Source: Mycolicibacterium psychrotolerans
GTDB taxonomy: Bacteria; Actinomycetota; Actinomycetes; Mycobacteriales; Mycobacteriaceae
Length of the DNA stretch: 64,000 nucleotides
Direction of reading: 5' to 3'
Assembly: GCF_010729305.1 (NCBI RefSeq)
Contig: NZ_AP022574.1
Coordinates: forward strand, 806,001 to 870,000
Shown here: piece by piece, positions 40,071 to 52,830 of the stretch
How the letters are laid out: each line of letters starts with the position of its first letter
Numbering within the stretch: the stretch's first letter is position 1
Made by a program: the position numbers and the translations under genes
The notes under the pieces: generated by a model
What the model was told of the DNA's origin: nothing
The model's input: only the letters and a program-made list of their open reading frames with translations
Database searches by the model: none

Positions 40071-43000
40071 TCACTGCTCCGTCGTCGGTTCTTCACCGAT
40101 GTCGGTGTCGACCTCGTCGGTACCGTCGCCCTCTTCGGCGTTGCGTGCGATGGCGATCAGGGTGTCGCCCTCACCGAGGTTCATCAAGCGGACACCCTTG
40201 GTCTGGCGGCCGGCCTTGCGAACCTGTCGCGCGGCGGTCCGGATGACGCCCCCACCTGAGGTGATGGCGTACAACTCGGTCTCGTCGTCGACGATCAACG
40301 CACCGACAAGAGTGCCACGACGCTTGTCGAACATGATGGTCAGCACCCCCTTGCCGCCGCGGCCCTGCACCGGGTACTCGTCGATGCCGGTGCGCTTGGC
40401 GTAGCCGCCCGACGTCGCGACCAGCAGATACGTGTCGGGCCGGACCACGTTCAGCGACAGCAGCGCGTCGTCGCCGTTGAACCGCATGCCCTGCACGCCC
40501 GACGTGGCGCGACCTATCGGGCGCAGCGCCTCATCGGTGGCCGAGAACCGGATCGACTGACCGTTGGCCGATACCAGCAGCAGGTCGTCGTCGCTGGAGC
40601 ACAGCACCGCGCCGACGAGCTCGTCACCGTCGCGCAGGTTCACCGCGACGATGCCGCCCGACCGGTTGGAGTCGAAGTCGACCAGCCGCGACTTCTTCAC
40701 CAGACCGTTGCGGGTGGCGAGCACGAGGTACGGCGCGTCCTCGTAGCCCTTGATCTGAATGACCTGGGCGATGCGCTCGTTGGGTTGGAACGCCAGAAGG
40801 TTCGCGACGTGCTGACCGCGCGCCGTGCGCGACGCCTCGGGCAGCTCGTAGGCCTTCGCCCGGTACACCCGGCCCTGCGTGGTGAAGAACAGGATCCAGT
40901 CGTGGGTGGAGCAGACGAAGAAGTGGTTGACGATGTCGTCCTGCTTGAGCCCGGCGCCCTGCACGCCCTTGCCGCCGCGCTTCTGGCTGCGGTACAGGTC
41001 CGTCTTGGTGCGCTTGGCGTAACCCGTCTCGGTGATCGTCACGACGACGTCCTCGCGGGCGATGAGATCCTCGTCGGCGACGTCGCCGTCGGCGGGAATG
41101 ATGCGGGTGCGACGGTCGTCGCCGTATTTGTCGACGATCTCCTTGAGTTCGTCGCGCACGATGGCCCGCTGCCGTTCCGGCTTGGCCAGGATGTCCTCGA
41201 GATCGGCGATCTCGGCCTCGATCTTGGCCAGGTCGTCGACGATGCGCTGACGCTCCAGCGCGGCCAACCGGCGCAGCTGCATGTCCAGGATCGCCTGCGC
41301 CTGGATCTCGTCGATGTCGAGCAGCTCGATCAGGCCGGTGCGGGCGACCTCCACGGTTGCCGACGCGCGGATCAGCGCGATGACCTCGTCGAGCGCGTCG
41401 AGCGCCTTGACCAGACCGCGCAGGATGTGGGCCCGCTCGTTGGCCTTGCGCAACCGGTACGTGGTGCGCCGCACGATGACTTCGAGCTGGTGGTTGACGT
41501 AGTGGCGGATCAGCTGGTCAAGACGCAGCGTGCGCGGCACGCCGTCGACGATCGCCAGCATGTTGGCACCGAAGCTGGTCTGCAGCTGGGTGTGCTTGTA
41601 GAGGTTGTTCAGCACCACCTTCGCGACGGCGTCGCGCTTGATCTCGACGACGATGCGCAGACCGACCCGGTCGCTGGACTGGTCTTCGATGTTCGAGATT
41701 CCGCTGAGCTTGCCGTCGCGGACCTGTTCGGCGATCGAGGTGATGAAGTTGTCGTGGTTGACCTGATACGGCAGCTCGGTGATCACCAGCGAGGTGCGCC
41801 CGCGGGAGTCCTCTTCGATCTCCACGACACCGCGCATCCGGATGGATCCGCGGCCGGTGTTGTAGGTGTCGATGATCCCCTGGGAGCCGACGATCAATCC
41901 GTGGGTCGGGAAGTCGGGCCCCTTGACCCGTTCGCACACCGCGGCCAGCGTGGCTTCCTCGTCGGCCTCGTGGTTGTCGAGGCACCAGTACACCGCTTCG
42001 GCGAGCTCGCGCAGGTTGTGCGGGGGCATGTTGGTGGCCATGCCGACCGCGATGCCGCCTGAGCCGTTGGCCAGCAGGTTCGGGAACCGGCTGGGCAGGA
42101 CCGTCGGCTCCTGCACTCGTCCGTCGTAGTTCGGAATGAAATCGACTGTCTCCTCGTCGATTTCACGCAGCATCTCCATCGCCAGCGGAGTGAGCCGTGC
42201 CTCGGTGTTGTGGCTGACGAAGCCATTGGTGATGAAGGAGTGGTCGTCGGTATCGACCCGCAGGCTGTACACGGGCTGCCATCCGGCATCAGTCACCGAT
42301 ACCACTCGCGCGTAGTAGAAGCGCCCGTCAGTGAGGTCGGCAGCAATGGCCTGCGCGTCCGGATCCTCGCCGTGTCGTTCGAAAAGGCGCGCGAGTGCAC
42401 GGTTTATGACGGAATTCGAGAGATTTCGATCAGAAAGCGTACTTTCGGCGTGCATCACCGCGATGTCATCGGGTCTGATCTCCTCGATCAGCTTCCACAA
42501 CAAAGTGGGCACTCCACCGACGTCGACGAGGCACAGAAGCGGGTGGTTGGCCGTGCCCGTGACCTCGTACCCTTCTGCAGTTCTCACGGTGAAGGTCTGG
42601 TGCTCGCCCGAGTGGAAAAGCTTGTCAGCAAGCACGGGGTTCCCGTGCCGATCCAGAACTTTGAGCTCGATGGCGTTGTCCGAATTCGGCCGTGCGCCAG
42701 GGACCACGTCACCGATTCGCACGGTCTGCCCGAAGGGAACGCGAACCTGGGCATCACCGGTGACGCAGTACCTCATGGCGGCCGGCGGGTCGTTACCAGG
42801 GGAGCCGAAATTGCCCTGACCGTCGACCAGCGGGTAGCGCAGCGACCACGGCTGCGCCATCCGGACCAGGGTGTCGTAGATCGACGAATCACCGTGGGGG
42901 TGATAGTTACCCATCGTCTCGGCGACCGAGCGGGCCGACTTCGCGTGTCCCCGATCGGGCCGGAAGCCGGAGTCGAACATCGCGTAGAGCACCCGACGGT

Positions 43001-43157
43001 GCACCGGCTTGAGCCCGTCCCGCACCTCGGGCAGCGCGCGGCCCACGATCACGCTCATGGCGTAGTCGATGTAGCTGCGCTGCATCTCCTGCTGGATGTC
43101 GACCGGCTCGATGCGGTCGCCGGCTTCGTCGCCCGGTGGCAGCGTGGTATCAGTCAT
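40071..43157 (-). CDS. gyrA: DNA gyrase subunit A precursor with inserted mini-intein
   Basis: The 1028-aa precursor is gyrase A (about 841 aa when spliced, matching the usual ~838) interrupted by a 187-aa intein at residues 131-317. GyrA cuts and rejoins DNA through its catalytic tyrosine, here Tyr130 in AAMRY, the residue directly before the intein. The extein resumes with [13 protein letters not shown]. The winged-helix breakage domain, coiled-coil gate (about 550-690 of the precursor) and C-terminal beta-pinwheel with GyrA-box QKRGGKG follow. The quinolone-determining region reads HGDSSIYD. Gyrase activity requires protein splicing. It lies 28 bases after gyrB. Confidence 0.96.
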   Translation of the reverse strand: MTDTTLPPGDEAGDRIEPVDIQQEMQRSYIDYAMSVIVGRALPEVRDGLKPVHRRVLYAMFDSGFRPDRGHAKSARSVAETMGNYHPHGDSSIYDTLVRMAQPWSLRYPLVDGQGNFGSPGNDPPAAMRYCVTGDAQVRVPFGQTVRIGDVVPGARPNSDNAIELKVLDRHGNPVLADKLFHSGEHQTFTVRTAEGYEVTGTANHPLLCLVDVGGVPTLLWKLIEEIRPDDIAVMHAESTLSDRNLSNSVINRALARLFERHGEDPDAQAIAADLTDGRFYYARVVSVTDAGWQPVYSLRVDTDDHSFITNGFVSHNTEARLTPLAMEMLREIDEETVDFIPNYDGRVQEPTVLPSRFPNLLANGSGGIAVGMATNMPPHNLRELAEAVYWCLDNHEADEEATLAAVCERVKGPDFPTHGLIVGSQGIIDTYNTGRGSIRMRGVVEIEEDSRGRTSLVITELPYQVNHDNFITSIAEQVRDGKLSGISNIEDQSSDRVGLRIVVEIKRDAVAKVVLNNLYKHTQLQTSFGANMLAIVDGVPRTLRLDQLIRHYVNHQLEVIVRRTTYRLRKANERAHILRGLVKALDALDEVIALIRASATVEVARTGLIELLDIDEIQAQAILDMQLRRLAALERQRIVDDLAKIEAEIADLEDILAKPERQRAIVRDELKEIVDKYGDDRRTRIIPADGDVADEDLIAREDVVVTITETGYAKRTKTDLYRSQKRGGKGVQGAGLKQDDIVNHFFVCSTHDWILFFTTQGRVYRAKAYELPEASRTARGQHVANLLAFQPNERIAQVIQIKGYEDAPYLVLATRNGLVKKSRLVDFDSNRSGGIVAVNLRDGDELVGAVLCSSDDDLLLVSANGQSIRFSATDEALRPIGRATSGVQGMRFNGDDALLSLNVVRPDTYLLVATSGGYAKRTGIDEYPVQGRGGKGVLTIMFDKRRGTLVGALIVDDETELYAITSGGGVIRTAARQVRKAGRQTKGVRLMNLGEGDTLIAIARNAEEGDGTDEVDTDIGEEPTTEQ
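42207..42767 (-). other. GyrA mini-intein (no homing endonuclease)
   Basis: The coding segment for 187 residues starts at Cys (CVTGDAQV, block A), has block B GTANHPLL, block F ([14 protein letters not shown]) and ends SHN followed by Thr. It is closely similar to the GyrA inteins of other mycobacteria at the same site and lacks LAGLIDADG motifs, so it is a splicing-only element. The central linker (about intein residues 100-140), where an endonuclease would sit, is lower in GC than the exteins. Confidence 0.95.
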
Positions 43158-43185
43158 GAAGTTTCCTATGCCTGGTCAAGAGTTC

Positions 43186-45312
<2,127 letters not shown>

Positions 45313-45448
45313 TCAGGACCGATTCAGGAACCGCGTTTTGAGATACCTAATCGCGCCGTGCGCCGATTTTTCCGGCAGAAGATAGGTCTTGACGCTTCGG
45401 AAAGTCGGCGATCGCGTTCTGGCGGCTCTCAGACAACAGCGCTACGGC

Positions 45449-46009
45449 TCATCCATAGGTGTCGCGGGGGCCACGTCCCGGCACCCGGTAGGGGCCCTTG
45501 CGCCAGGACGGCCCGACGGGCCCGACGATCTTCACCGAGGTCACGACACCGTCGCCGACCGCCGCGGCGATCTTGGCCAGCAGCTGGGCCTGCACCATGC
45601 GCAGCTGGGTCGCCCACGCCGTCGACTCCGCCGACACCGTGAGCACACCTTCGTTGAGTGAGGCCGGAGCGGCGTGGTCGGCGATCTGATCACCTACGAC
45701 CTCCCGCCAGCGCCCGAACACAGCACCTTCGGCGACCCGGCCGGACCATCCCCGGCTGCGCGCGACCTCACTACTGGCCGCCCCGAACGGTTGGGGATCC
45801 CTGCTGTCGGGTCCCGGCCCGGACCACCGGCGCCTGCTTGCGGCCCCGCCCGTGCGCCGCGGTGCCGGCGACGTCCGGCCGCGGCCAACGTTCTTACCCT
45901 GCTCGCGGGCCGCTCCCCGGGCTTCCTCCAGGGCGCGGCGCACCAGATCCATCCCCTTGAGATGGGCGAGATGCGCCGGGGGCTCCACCGGTTCGTCGCC
46001 GTCGGTCAT
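45449..46009 (-). CDS. DUF721 (DciA-like) protein
   Basis: The 186-aa protein has a basic, Arg/Gly/Pro-rich middle and a C-terminal DUF721 domain (about 95-175: [38 protein letters not shown]). DUF721 proteins related to DciA load or regulate the replicative helicase DnaB in many bacteria; that role here is inferred from family and location. ATG 46009 overlaps the recF stop by four bases. Confidence 0.88.
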   Translation of the reverse strand: MTDGDEPVEPPAHLAHLKGMDLVRRALEEARGAAREQGKNVGRGRTSPAPRRTGGAASRRRWSGPGPDSRDPQPFGAASSEVARSRGWSGRVAEGAVFGRWREVVGDQIADHAAPASLNEGVLTVSAESTAWATQLRMVQAQLLAKIAAAVGDGVVTSVKIVGPVGPSWRKGPYRVPGRGPRDTYG

Positions 46010-47166
46010 CGCACCACCTCGGAGATCCGGCCGGCGTCGTCGTCGCGCATCGTGATCTCGACACGGCGCGCATCCCAGTCCGCCGGGATGTCGTCGTGCA
46101 CGGCCGCGGTCACCAGCACCTGTTCGGCCGTCGCGGCCACCTGGGCGAGCGCTTCGCGGCGCGCGGTGTCGAGTTCGGCGAACACGTCGTCGAGCAGCAG
46201 CACCGGATCGCTCCCTTCCGTGCGCAACAGTTCATAGGCGGCCAGCCGCAACGCCAGTGCCATCGACCACGATTCGCCGTGACTGGCAAAGCCTTTGGTC
46301 GGTTGGTCACCCAGCCTCAGGTCCAGATCATCCCGGTGGGGTCCGACAAGGCACACGCCGCGCTCGAGTTCGGCGTCGCGGCGACGGCTCAGCGCATCCA
46401 GCAGCGCGGCCTCGAACACCTCGGCGTCGGCGTTGCCGGCGGCCGCCTCGGCCTCGACAACCTCGACGCCGCTGCGATACCTGATCGATGCGGGCCTCGA
46501 CGATGGTGCCAGCAACTGGTAAGCCTTCTCCACTTCGGGAGCGAGCTCGTGGACCAGCTCGACACGCGCCGAAATCAGTTGTGCACCATGGGAAGCCAGG
46601 TGACCGTCCCAGACGTCGAGGGTGTCGAGCGCGCTCCGGTCACCGCGGAAGCGGGCCCCGGAGGCGGTCTTGAGCAGCGCGGTCCGCTGGCGCACGACCT
46701 TGTCGTAATCGGCTCGCACACCGGCGATCCGGGGCCGCCGCGTGGTCGCCAGCTCGTCGAGATAGCGCCTGCGGTCACCCGGATCACCGCGGACCAGCGC
46801 GAGGTCCTCCGGAGCGAAGAGCACCGCGCGCAGGACGCCGAGGATCTCGCGGGCCGACCGGACGGGGGAGCGGTTCAGCCGGGCCTTGTTCGCACGGCCC
46901 GACGTGATGTCGAGATCGACGGCGAGCTCGCGTCCCTCGCTCACGACGATCGTCGAGATCACCGCACGGTCGGCACCGGCGCGGATCAGGGGCGCGTCGG
47001 TGGCCACCCGGTGCGACCCGAGCGTCGACGAATACCACAGTGCCTCGATGAGATTCGTCTTGCCGTAACCGTTCGGTCCGACGAAGACGGTACGGCCGGG
47101 CTCGAGGTCGAGTTCCGCCCGAGGCCAGGACCGGAAGTCTGTCAGCGCCAGGCGACGTACGTGCAC
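46006..47166 (-). CDS. recF: RecF, recombination mediator
   Basis: The 386-aa SMC-like ATPase loads RecA at gaps with RecO and RecR. Walker A is [10 protein letters not shown] (residues about 29-38), the signature region lies in [15 protein letters not shown] and Walker B is [12 protein letters not shown]. The start is GTG ([13 protein letters not shown] follows). It is coupled to the DUF721 gene and 13 bases downstream of gnd. Confidence 0.96.
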   Translation of the reverse strand: MHVRRLALTDFRSWPRAELDLEPGRTVFVGPNGYGKTNLIEALWYSSTLGSHRVATDAPLIRAGADRAVISTIVVSEGRELAVDLDITSGRANKARLNRSPVRSAREILGVLRAVLFAPEDLALVRGDPGDRRRYLDELATTRRPRIAGVRADYDKVVRQRTALLKTASGARFRGDRSALDTLDVWDGHLASHGAQLISARVELVHELAPEVEKAYQLLAPSSRPASIRYRSGVEVVEAEAAAGNADAEVFEAALLDALSRRRDAELERGVCLVGPHRDDLDLRLGDQPTKGFASHGESWSMALALRLAAYELLRTEGSDPVLLLDDVFAELDTARREALAQVAATAEQVLVTAAVHDDIPADWDARRVEITMRDDDAGRISEVVR

Positions 47167-47179
47167 GGGTCCGCCCCGG

Positions 47180-48073
47180 TCACCCGGATTCGCTCACTCG
47201 TTTGACGGCATGGCCACCGAACTGGTTGCGCAGGGCGGCCACCGCCTTCATGGTGGGGGAGTCCTCCTGGCGCGACAGGAACCGCGCGAACAACGCCGCC
47301 GCGATGCTCGGCACCGGCACCCGCAGCCGGATCGCCTCTTCGACGGTCCATCGCCCTTCGCCGGAATCCTCGGTGTAGCCGCTGATGTCGTTGAGGCCCG
47401 GGTCTTCCTTGAGTGCCTTGGCCAGCAATTGCTGCAGCCAGGACCGCACCACGGTCCCGTTGGACCACGCCTGGTACACGGCCTGCGGATCGCGCACCAG
47501 ATCTTCGGCCGCCAGCATCTCGTAGCCTTCGGCGTAGGCCGTCATCAACGCGTATTCCACGCCGTTGTGCACCATCTTGGCGAAATGCCCCGCACCGACC
47601 GGGCCGACGTGGACGAATCCGTCTTCGACCGGACCCGGCGGCCGCAGCGCATCGAAGATCGGCATGGCGCGCGCGACGTCGGCGTCGTCGCCGCCGACCA
47701 TCAGCCCATACCCTTCGTTCAGGCCCCAGATCCCGCCTGACACGCCGGCATCGATGAACGCAATTCCCTTCTCCGCCAACAACTTCGCGTGCGGTGCGTC
47801 CTCGGTGTAGCGGGAGTTGCCGCCGTCGATCACCAGATCGCCGTCACCGAGCACCTGGGCCAGCTCGGTGATGGTCTGATCGGTGATCGTTCCGGACGGG
47901 ACCATCACCCACACCACCCGCGGTGCGGGCAGCGCTGCAGCCAGGTCGGCGAGCGAGGCGACATCGGAGACCTCGGGTCGCGGGTCGTAACCCACGACGT
48001 CGTGGCCACCCTCGCGGAGACGGGCCCGCATGTTGAACCCCATTTTGCCCAGGCCGATCAGACCCAGCTGCAT
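47180..48073 (-). CDS. gnd: 6-phosphogluconate dehydrogenase, short decarboxylating form
   Basis: The 297-aa cytosolic enzyme is of the short Gnd type (classic form about 470). It converts 6-phosphogluconate to ribulose-5-phosphate with NAD(P). Evidence: N-terminal [16 protein letters not shown] nucleotide fold, [31 protein letters not shown] and the catalytic [10 protein letters not shown] gnd gene between dnaN and recF is known in several mycobacteria. ATG 48073 is preferred since the frame upstream enters dnaN. Confidence 0.92.
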   Translation of the reverse strand: MQLGLIGLGKMGFNMRARLREGGHDVVGYDPRPEVSDVASLADLAAALPAPRVVWVMVPSGTITDQTITELAQVLGDGDLVIDGGNSRYTEDAPHAKLLAEKGIAFIDAGVSGGIWGLNEGYGLMVGGDDADVARAMPIFDALRPPGPVEDGFVHVGPVGAGHFAKMVHNGVEYALMTAYAEGYEMLAAEDLVRDPQAVYQAWSNGTVVRSWLQQLLAKALKEDPGLNDISGYTEDSGEGRWTVEEAIRLRVPVPSIAAALFARFLSRQEDSPTMKAVAALRNQFGGHAVKRVSESG

Positions 48074-48105
48074 GTCAGCGCCCCTCCTGTAATCGATGCT
48101 GCCGG

Positions 48106-49305
48106 TCAGCCGGGAAGGCGCACCGGCATCAGCAGATAGACGTAATCGGTCTGCGCGGCCGGGAACGGTCCGGACCCGCCGGCACCGGCCTCGTCTTGAC
48201 CGGCCGGACGCAGCACCGCGGGCCGGCTGGGTGTGGTGAAGCCGAACGTCACGCGCTCGGTACGAAGCGAGCCCAGACCGTCGGTGAGGTAGGTGGGGTT
48301 GAACGCGATGGTCAGCGGATCGCCGGAGAACTCGACCGGCAGGTCCTCCTCGGCCCGGCCCACGTCGTCGGCGCCGGCCGACAACCGCAGCACGTCGTCG
48401 GCGAACTCCATCCGCACCTGCGCTCCACGGTCGGCGACCAGTGCCACGCGTTTGATCGCCTCGGTCAGTTCGGCGACACCGATGGTCGCCACCGCAGTGT
48501 GCTCGGTGGGCAGCAGCTGGCGGAACTTCGGAAACTCTGCGTCCAGCAGCCGTGTGGTGCTGCGCTTGCCCTTGCTGCGGATGCCCAGCAGCCCCTCTTT
48601 GCCGACTGTCGGACCGGATCCGAGTGACAGATGCACCTCGTTGCCGTCGGTCCCGGCCTTGGCGGCCTCGGCCAACGTCTTGGCCGGCACCAGAACCGCG
48701 GCCTCGACACCGGGGGTGGACGTCGACCACGTCAGTTCGCGCACGGCCAGGCGGAACCGGTCGGTGGCGGCCAAAACCACTTTCTCGCCGGAGATCTCGA
48801 CGCGGACGCCGGTCAGCATCGGCAGGGTGTCGTCCCGGCCGGCGGCGACCGCGACCTGGCCGATGGCCTCGGCGAACAGGTCGGCCGAGATCACGCCGGT
48901 CTCGTCGGGCAGGGTGGGCAGCGTCGGGTAGTCCTCGACGGCCATGGTCGGCAGCGAGAAGCGGGCGCTGCCGCAGGTCAGGGCGACGCGAGTGCCTTCG
49001 ACGCTGACGTCGACCGGCTTGGCCGGGAGCGCGCGCACGATGTCGGACAGCAGCCGACCGGACACCAAAACGCTTCCCGGAGAAGCGATTTCGGCGGCGA
49101 TCTGCACCTCGGCCGAGACTTCGTAGTCGAAGCCGGAGATGGTGAGCCCCTCATCGGAGCCGGTCAGCAGCACACCGGCGAGCACGGGCACCGTCGGCCT
49201 CGACGGGAGATTACGCGCGACCCAGGCCACCGCGTCGGCGAACTCCTCGCGGCTCAACCGGAACTTCAAGTCCGTGAGACCTGCCGTTGTCGTCGCCACG
49301 TTCAT
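48106..49305 (-). CDS. dnaN: DNA polymerase III beta subunit (sliding clamp)
   Basis: The 399-aa clamp encircles DNA and tethers polymerase. Three clamp-fold domains are apparent: [28 protein letters not shown] at the N-terminus, [12 protein letters not shown] in the second domain, and the C-terminal [10 protein letters not shown] that lines the protein-binding pocket. ATG 49305 gives the standard mycobacterial N-terminus. The upstream in-frame extension to 49485 lies in oriC and is rejected. Confidence 0.97.
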   Translation of the reverse strand: MNVATTTAGLTDLKFRLSREEFADAVAWVARNLPSRPTVPVLAGVLLTGSDEGLTISGFDYEVSAEVQIAAEIASPGSVLVSGRLLSDIVRALPAKPVDVSVEGTRVALTCGSARFSLPTMAVEDYPTLPTLPDETGVISADLFAEAIGQVAVAAGRDDTLPMLTGVRVEISGEKVVLAATDRFRLAVRELTWSTSTPGVEAAVLVPAKTLAEAAKAGTDGNEVHLSLGSGPTVGKEGLLGIRSKGKRSTTRLLDAEFPKFRQLLPTEHTAVATIGVAELTEAIKRVALVADRGAQVRMEFADDVLRLSAGADDVGRAEEDLPVEFSGDPLTIAFNPTYLTDGLGSLRTERVTFGFTTPSRPAVLRPAGQDEAGAGGSGPFPAAQTDYVYLLMPVRLPG

Positions 49306-49860
49306 AGCGTCCCTTCGATGTGCACCCCGATGAAGCTTTGAGCAGCGGTTTCCTGGACTGACACACCGCGCCGCTGTGACACGCTGCGACGACCGGAAGG
49401 GCTGTCGATGAACCACCGTAGAGCTTTCGGCCCCAACTTGAAAGCTAAACGATCGCGCCGACATGTGGGCGGCGAGCGGCCCCATCGGGGCCGTGAGGTT
49501 CCGCTTTCCCCAGCAGGCTTCTTCGAGAAGAAATTTCTAGAGAGAAATGAGCAGTAGTACTAGGTGCTGTGCATTCTGGGGACAGCCCGGCGTCCCCGCA
49601 GGCCAGCGCGCGTGGGCAGGTGTGGACACGCTGTGTATCGCGCCGGGCGGGTCGGTGAGACGTTGGGGATGAACCACGAATTGTGGACGAACTGTCCGCA
49701 GCGATGGGGAGTTGACCGCAGCTTGTCCACAAATCGTCCACAGCGCAGCACTGTGACGGGTGAGACCAACGGGATCAAAGTTTTTCGGCCGCCGGGCACA
49801 TCGGAGAGAGAAAAACACCCTCCACCGCCGTGCGGTGAAGGGTGAGGTCGGGCGACGCGG
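49306..49860. other. oriC: oriC, chromosomal replication origin
   Basis: The 555-base space between dnaN and dnaA contains clustered DnaA boxes: TTGTCCACA at 49723-49731, TCGTCCACA at 49734-49742, its inverse TGTGGACGA at 49682-49690, GTGTCCACA (inverse) at 49621-49629 and the weak CTGTCCGCA at 49692-49700. An A/T-richer stretch at 49519-49550 is a candidate unwinding site. Location between dnaA and dnaN matches mycobacterial origins. The dnaN promoter must also lie here. Confidence 0.9.
49811..49844 (-). terminator. Intrinsic terminator of dnaA
   Basis: On the minus strand an interrupted 12-bp stem (CACCCT-t-CACCGC with GCGGTG-g-AGGGTG, 3-base loop) is followed at once by TTTTTCTCTC, 17 bases after the dnaA stop. 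This is a textbook intrinsic terminator and one of few with a T-run in this window. It sits at the edge of oriC. Confidence 0.85.
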
Positions 49861-51360
49861 TCAGCGCTTGGCGCGCTGCCGGATCCGGGTGGTGAGTTCC
49901 TTGACGTGATCGAACACCTCACGCCGCTCGGCCATCTCACCGCGAATCTTCTTCTCCGCGTACATGACCGTGGTGTGGTCGCGGCCGAACGCCTGGCCGA
50001 TCTTGGGCAGCGACAGGTCGGTCAGCTCGCGGCACAGATACATCGCGATCTGCCGGGACTGGGCCAGTGCCCGGGTCTTACCGGGCCCCCGCAACTCGTC
50101 GACGCTGGTCTCGAAGTACTCCGCGGTGGCCGCCATGATCGCCGCGGTGCTGATCTGCATCGTCGACGAATCGGAGATCAGGTCGCGCAGCACGATCTCG
50201 GCCAGCGACTTGTCGATCGAGGTCTTGTTCAGCGAGGCGAACGCGGTCACCCGGATCAACGCGCCTTCGAGTTCGCGGATGTTGCGCTCGATGCGGCTGG
50301 CGATCAACTCGAGCACGTCGTCGGGCACATCGAGGCGATCCATCTGCGCCTTCTTACGCAGGATCGCGATGCGCGTCTCCAACTCGGGCGGTTGGACGTC
50401 GGTGATCAGGCCCCACTCGAAGCGGGTCCGGAGCCTGTCCTCCAGCGTGGCCAGCTGTTTGGGCGGGCGGTCCGAGGAGATGACGATCTGCTTGTTCGCG
50501 TTGTGCAGCGTGTTGAACGTGTGGAAGAACTCTTCCTGGATGCCGTCTTTGCCCTCGATGAACTGGATGTCATCGACGAGCAGCACGTCGATGTCGCGGT
50601 AGGTGCGTTTGAACGACGCCCGTCGGTCATCGCGCAACGAGTTGATGAAGTCGTTGGTGAATTCCTCGGTGGAGACGTACTTGACGCGCATCCCGGGAAA
50701 GAGCCGCTGGGCGTAGTTGCCGGCCGCATGCAGCAGATGGGTCTTGCCCAGACCGGACTCGCCCCAGATGAACAGCGGGTTGTAGGCGCGCGCCGGCGCT
50801 TCGGCGATGGCCAGCGACGCGGCGTGGGCGAACCGGTTGGATGCGCCGATCACGAACGTGTCGAAGGTGTAGCGCCGGTTGAGGTTGATCGCGGTGGGAT
50901 CGTCGCTGGTGGTGTTCTGCGCGCGGTTGGCGAAGTACCTCGGCCAGTTCTCTTCGGCGCTCGCCCGGGCGGCGAGGTCGTCGTCGACCAGGTCGTTGGG
51001 GTCGTCGTCGTCATCGGCGGCGTGTGGGGCGGGCGCCGGGGTGAATCCGTTGTGCGCGTCGGTGCCGCCGGCCGGTTCGGGGTCGGCGATCCGCACGCCC
51101 AACTCGACGCGCTGCCCGAGTTGACGGCTGAGGGCGGCGACGATCGGCTCACGCAGATGGCGTTCGATCTCGTTCTGCACGAACGGGGTCGGTACCGACA
51201 GCAGCGCGAACCCCTCGGTGATGACGAGCGGCTGCACCATCTTCAGCCATGCGCGCTGCTGCGGAGTGAGGGAACCGTTGGCTGTGCTGCCGTCACCGTT
51301 GAGTTCGGTGACCACGTTGTTCCAGATGGAGACGAAGGGTGGGTCGGGGTCAGCTGTCAA
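49861..51360 (-). CDS. dnaA: DnaA, replication initiator
   Basis: The 499-aa AAA+ protein binds DnaA boxes and opens oriC. The N-terminal domain I ([12 protein letters not shown]...) is joined by an acidic, Asp-rich linker (about 100-150). The AAA+ domain has Walker [10 protein letters not shown] and Walker [13 protein letters not shown]. The C-terminal helix-turn-helix ends with [14 protein letters not shown]. Translation starts at TTG 51360, as in other mycobacterial dnaA genes. Confidence 0.97.
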   Translation of the reverse strand: MTADPDPPFVSIWNNVVTELNGDGSTANGSLTPQQRAWLKMVQPLVITEGFALLSVPTPFVQNEIERHLREPIVAALSRQLGQRVELGVRIADPEPAGGTDAHNGFTPAPAPHAADDDDDPNDLVDDDLAARASAEENWPRYFANRAQNTTSDDPTAINLNRRYTFDTFVIGASNRFAHAASLAIAEAPARAYNPLFIWGESGLGKTHLLHAAGNYAQRLFPGMRVKYVSTEEFTNDFINSLRDDRRASFKRTYRDIDVLLVDDIQFIEGKDGIQEEFFHTFNTLHNANKQIVISSDRPPKQLATLEDRLRTRFEWGLITDVQPPELETRIAILRKKAQMDRLDVPDDVLELIASRIERNIRELEGALIRVTAFASLNKTSIDKSLAEIVLRDLISDSSTMQISTAAIMAATAEYFETSVDELRGPGKTRALAQSRQIAMYLCRELTDLSLPKIGQAFGRDHTTVMYAEKKIRGEMAERREVFDHVKELTTRIRQRAKR

Positions 51361-51413
51361 GGACTAGCACCCCCTACCAGCCGGCGCACGGACGGCCAAA
51401 AAACGGTGACGAA

Positions 51414-51446
51414 CTGTCCACAAAGTTATCCACAGGTTGTGGAAAG
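51414..51446 (-). promoter_or_regulatory. DnaA-box cluster upstream of dnaA
   Basis: Two good DnaA boxes (CTGTCCACA and the canonical TTATCCACA) three bases apart, plus a weak inverse box, start 54 bases before the dnaA start codon. The placement suggests DnaA autoregulation. Confidence 0.7.
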
Positions 51447-51777
51447 TGAAAGTTCGTCGTCGTTAGGTTGTCTACCGGCGGGGACGCCGTGGGTCGGAGC
51501 TCGGCACCAGGTGGGTACACGCAGTGGGCTCGCGGCCGAGTGGGTCGTCCTCGCTTCGTTGTCTTTCGCCGTTCCGGCGTGGAAGCGGCATTGCCAGAAG
51601 CTAACAGTTTTCTCTCCGAGTGCCAACAGTTCTGCAACATTGCGAGAAACCGGAATGCGGTCTGGCTCAATCGTTCCAGAAGAACGTGACGGCTGTGGTG
51701 CATGTGATGCCGCTGACGTGGTCGGGAGTTCTGTGAGTCCGCGCTCCTGCGCGGCGTCGGGGCGGGTGGGCGCAGGT

Positions 51778-51806
51778 TTGACCCGGCGAATTCTCGTCAG
51801 TACCCT
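51778..51806 (+). promoter_or_regulatory. SigA-type promoter for rpmH
   Basis: TTGACC at 51778-51783, a 17-base spacer and TACCCT at 51801-51806 match the mycobacterial housekeeping pattern TTGAC-N17-TAnnnT. It would give a leader of about 160 bases before rpmH. Confidence 0.7.
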
Positions 51807-51976
51807 CGAACAGTCGCCCGCACGTGGCGATACGGCTGCGATCCGGCGTGTGCCGGGGACCGCGCTGGCAAGAACAGCGAGACCGACGAGCTTACCAACG
51901 GCCGACGGCGTCCTGCCTGTCATGAGCAATCATGCGGGCAGAGGCGTGGGGGCCAGACCGACGAGGAGTGACTGCC

Positions 51977-52120
51977 GTGGCCAAGGGCAAGCGGACCTTC
52001 CAGCCCAACAACCGCCGCCGGGCCAGGGTGCACGGTTTCCGGTTGCGGATGCGCACGCGCGCGGGCCGCGCGATCGTGTCCGATCGGCGCCGCAAGGGCC
52101 GTCGTTCTCTGACTGCGTGA
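51977..52120 (+). CDS. rpmH: Ribosomal protein L34
   Basis: The 47-aa basic protein of the 50S subunit reads [24 protein letters not shown] and ends GRRSLTA, the invariant L34 pattern. GTG 51977 with GAGGAG upstream is used; the in-frame ATG at 51932 would add 15 foreign residues. First gene of the rpmH-rnpA-yidD-yidC group. Confidence 0.97.
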   Translation: MAKGKRTFQPNNRRRARVHGFRLRMRTRAGRAIVSDRRRKGRRSLTA

Positions 52121-52141
52121 CGCGGCGCAAGGTCTGACGCG

Positions 52142-52501
52142 GTGCTTCCGGCGCAGAACCGGATGACGCGGTCGACCGAGTTCGGTGCCACAGTGAGTCG
52201 AGGGACGCGGGCGGCGCAGCCCGACCTCGTCGTGTACTGCCTGCGTTCTGATCAGACCGAGGAAACCGGACCCCGGATCGGCTTGGTGGTCTCCAAGGCG
52301 GTCGGCAATGCTGTGCAGCGGCACCAGGTATCACGCCGGTTGCGGCATGTGGCGCGCACCGTGCTACCTGACCTGGACTCCGCGGATCGCGTCGTCATCC
52401 GTGCGCTGCCGGGTAGCCGGCGGGCGATCTCCCCGCGACTGGAACAGGAACTGCGCACCGCGCTGCAGCGGATCCGGACCCGCACCGGAGCGTCCTCGTG
52501 A
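52142..52501 (+). CDS. rnpA: Ribonuclease P protein component
   Basis: The 119-aa basic protein assists the RNase P RNA in tRNA 5' maturation. Family features are [17 protein letters not shown] at the N-terminus, [24 protein letters not shown] (RNR-type RNA-binding motif) and [11 protein letters not shown]. The start is GTG. Its stop overlaps the yidD start by four bases. Confidence 0.95.
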   Translation: MLPAQNRMTRSTEFGATVSRGTRAAQPDLVVYCLRSDQTEETGPRIGLVVSKAVGNAVQRHQVSRRLRHVARTVLPDLDSADRVVIRALPGSRRAISPRLEQELRTALQRIRTRTGASS

Positions 52502-52830
52502 CCTCTCCTCCGGTCCGCGCCGCGGTGTTCCTCATCCAGCTCTACCGCACTACCATCTCCCCGCTGCGTCTGCCGACGTGCCGCTTCACGCCGACCTGCA
52601 GTCAGTACGCCGTCGAGGCCCTGACCGAATTCGGGCTGGTACGCGGCGGCTGGCTGGCACTGGTCCGTCTGCTCAAGTGCGGTCCATGGCATAACGGAGG
52701 GTGGGATCCGATACCGGATCGCGGTATCGAGCGCGAACGTCACAGTGACGCCACAGCCGAAGGGTCAGGTGGCGCAGCCGAAGACCGGGGTGTGCCGGTT
52801 CAGCAAGGGAAGAGTCTGCCGCGTGTTTAA
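52498..52830 (+). CDS. yidD: YidD, membrane protein insertion efficiency factor
   Basis: The 110-aa protein carries the YidD signature [27 protein letters not shown] and [15 protein letters not shown], with conserved Cys residues. It is thought to assist YidC-mediated insertion at the inner face of the membrane. The last ~35 residues are hydrophilic and variable. It starts at GTG overlapping rnpA and its end overlaps the yidC start by eight bases. Confidence 0.93.
   Translation: MTSPPVRAAVFLIQLYRTTISPLRLPTCRFTPTCSQYAVEALTEFGLVRGGWLALVRLLKCGPWHNGGWDPIPDRGIERERHSDATAEGSGGAAEDRGVPVQQGKSLPRV

Larger units (their letters stand above)
51361..51976. other. dnaA-rpmH divergent intergenic region with DnaA boxes
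   Basis: The 616 bases carry the divergent promoters of dnaA and rpmH. Close to dnaA lie CTGTCCACA (51414-51422), TTATCCACA (51426-51434) and a weaker inverse TGTGGAAAG near 51438, suggesting autoregulation by DnaA. A strong SigA-like promoter for rpmH is at 51778-51806. No protein gene is supported here. Confidence 0.8.

Noticed and set aside
42207..42767. Insertion sequence or foreign gene inside gyrA
   Set aside because: The insert keeps the reading frame and carries intein splicing motifs, so it is an intein.
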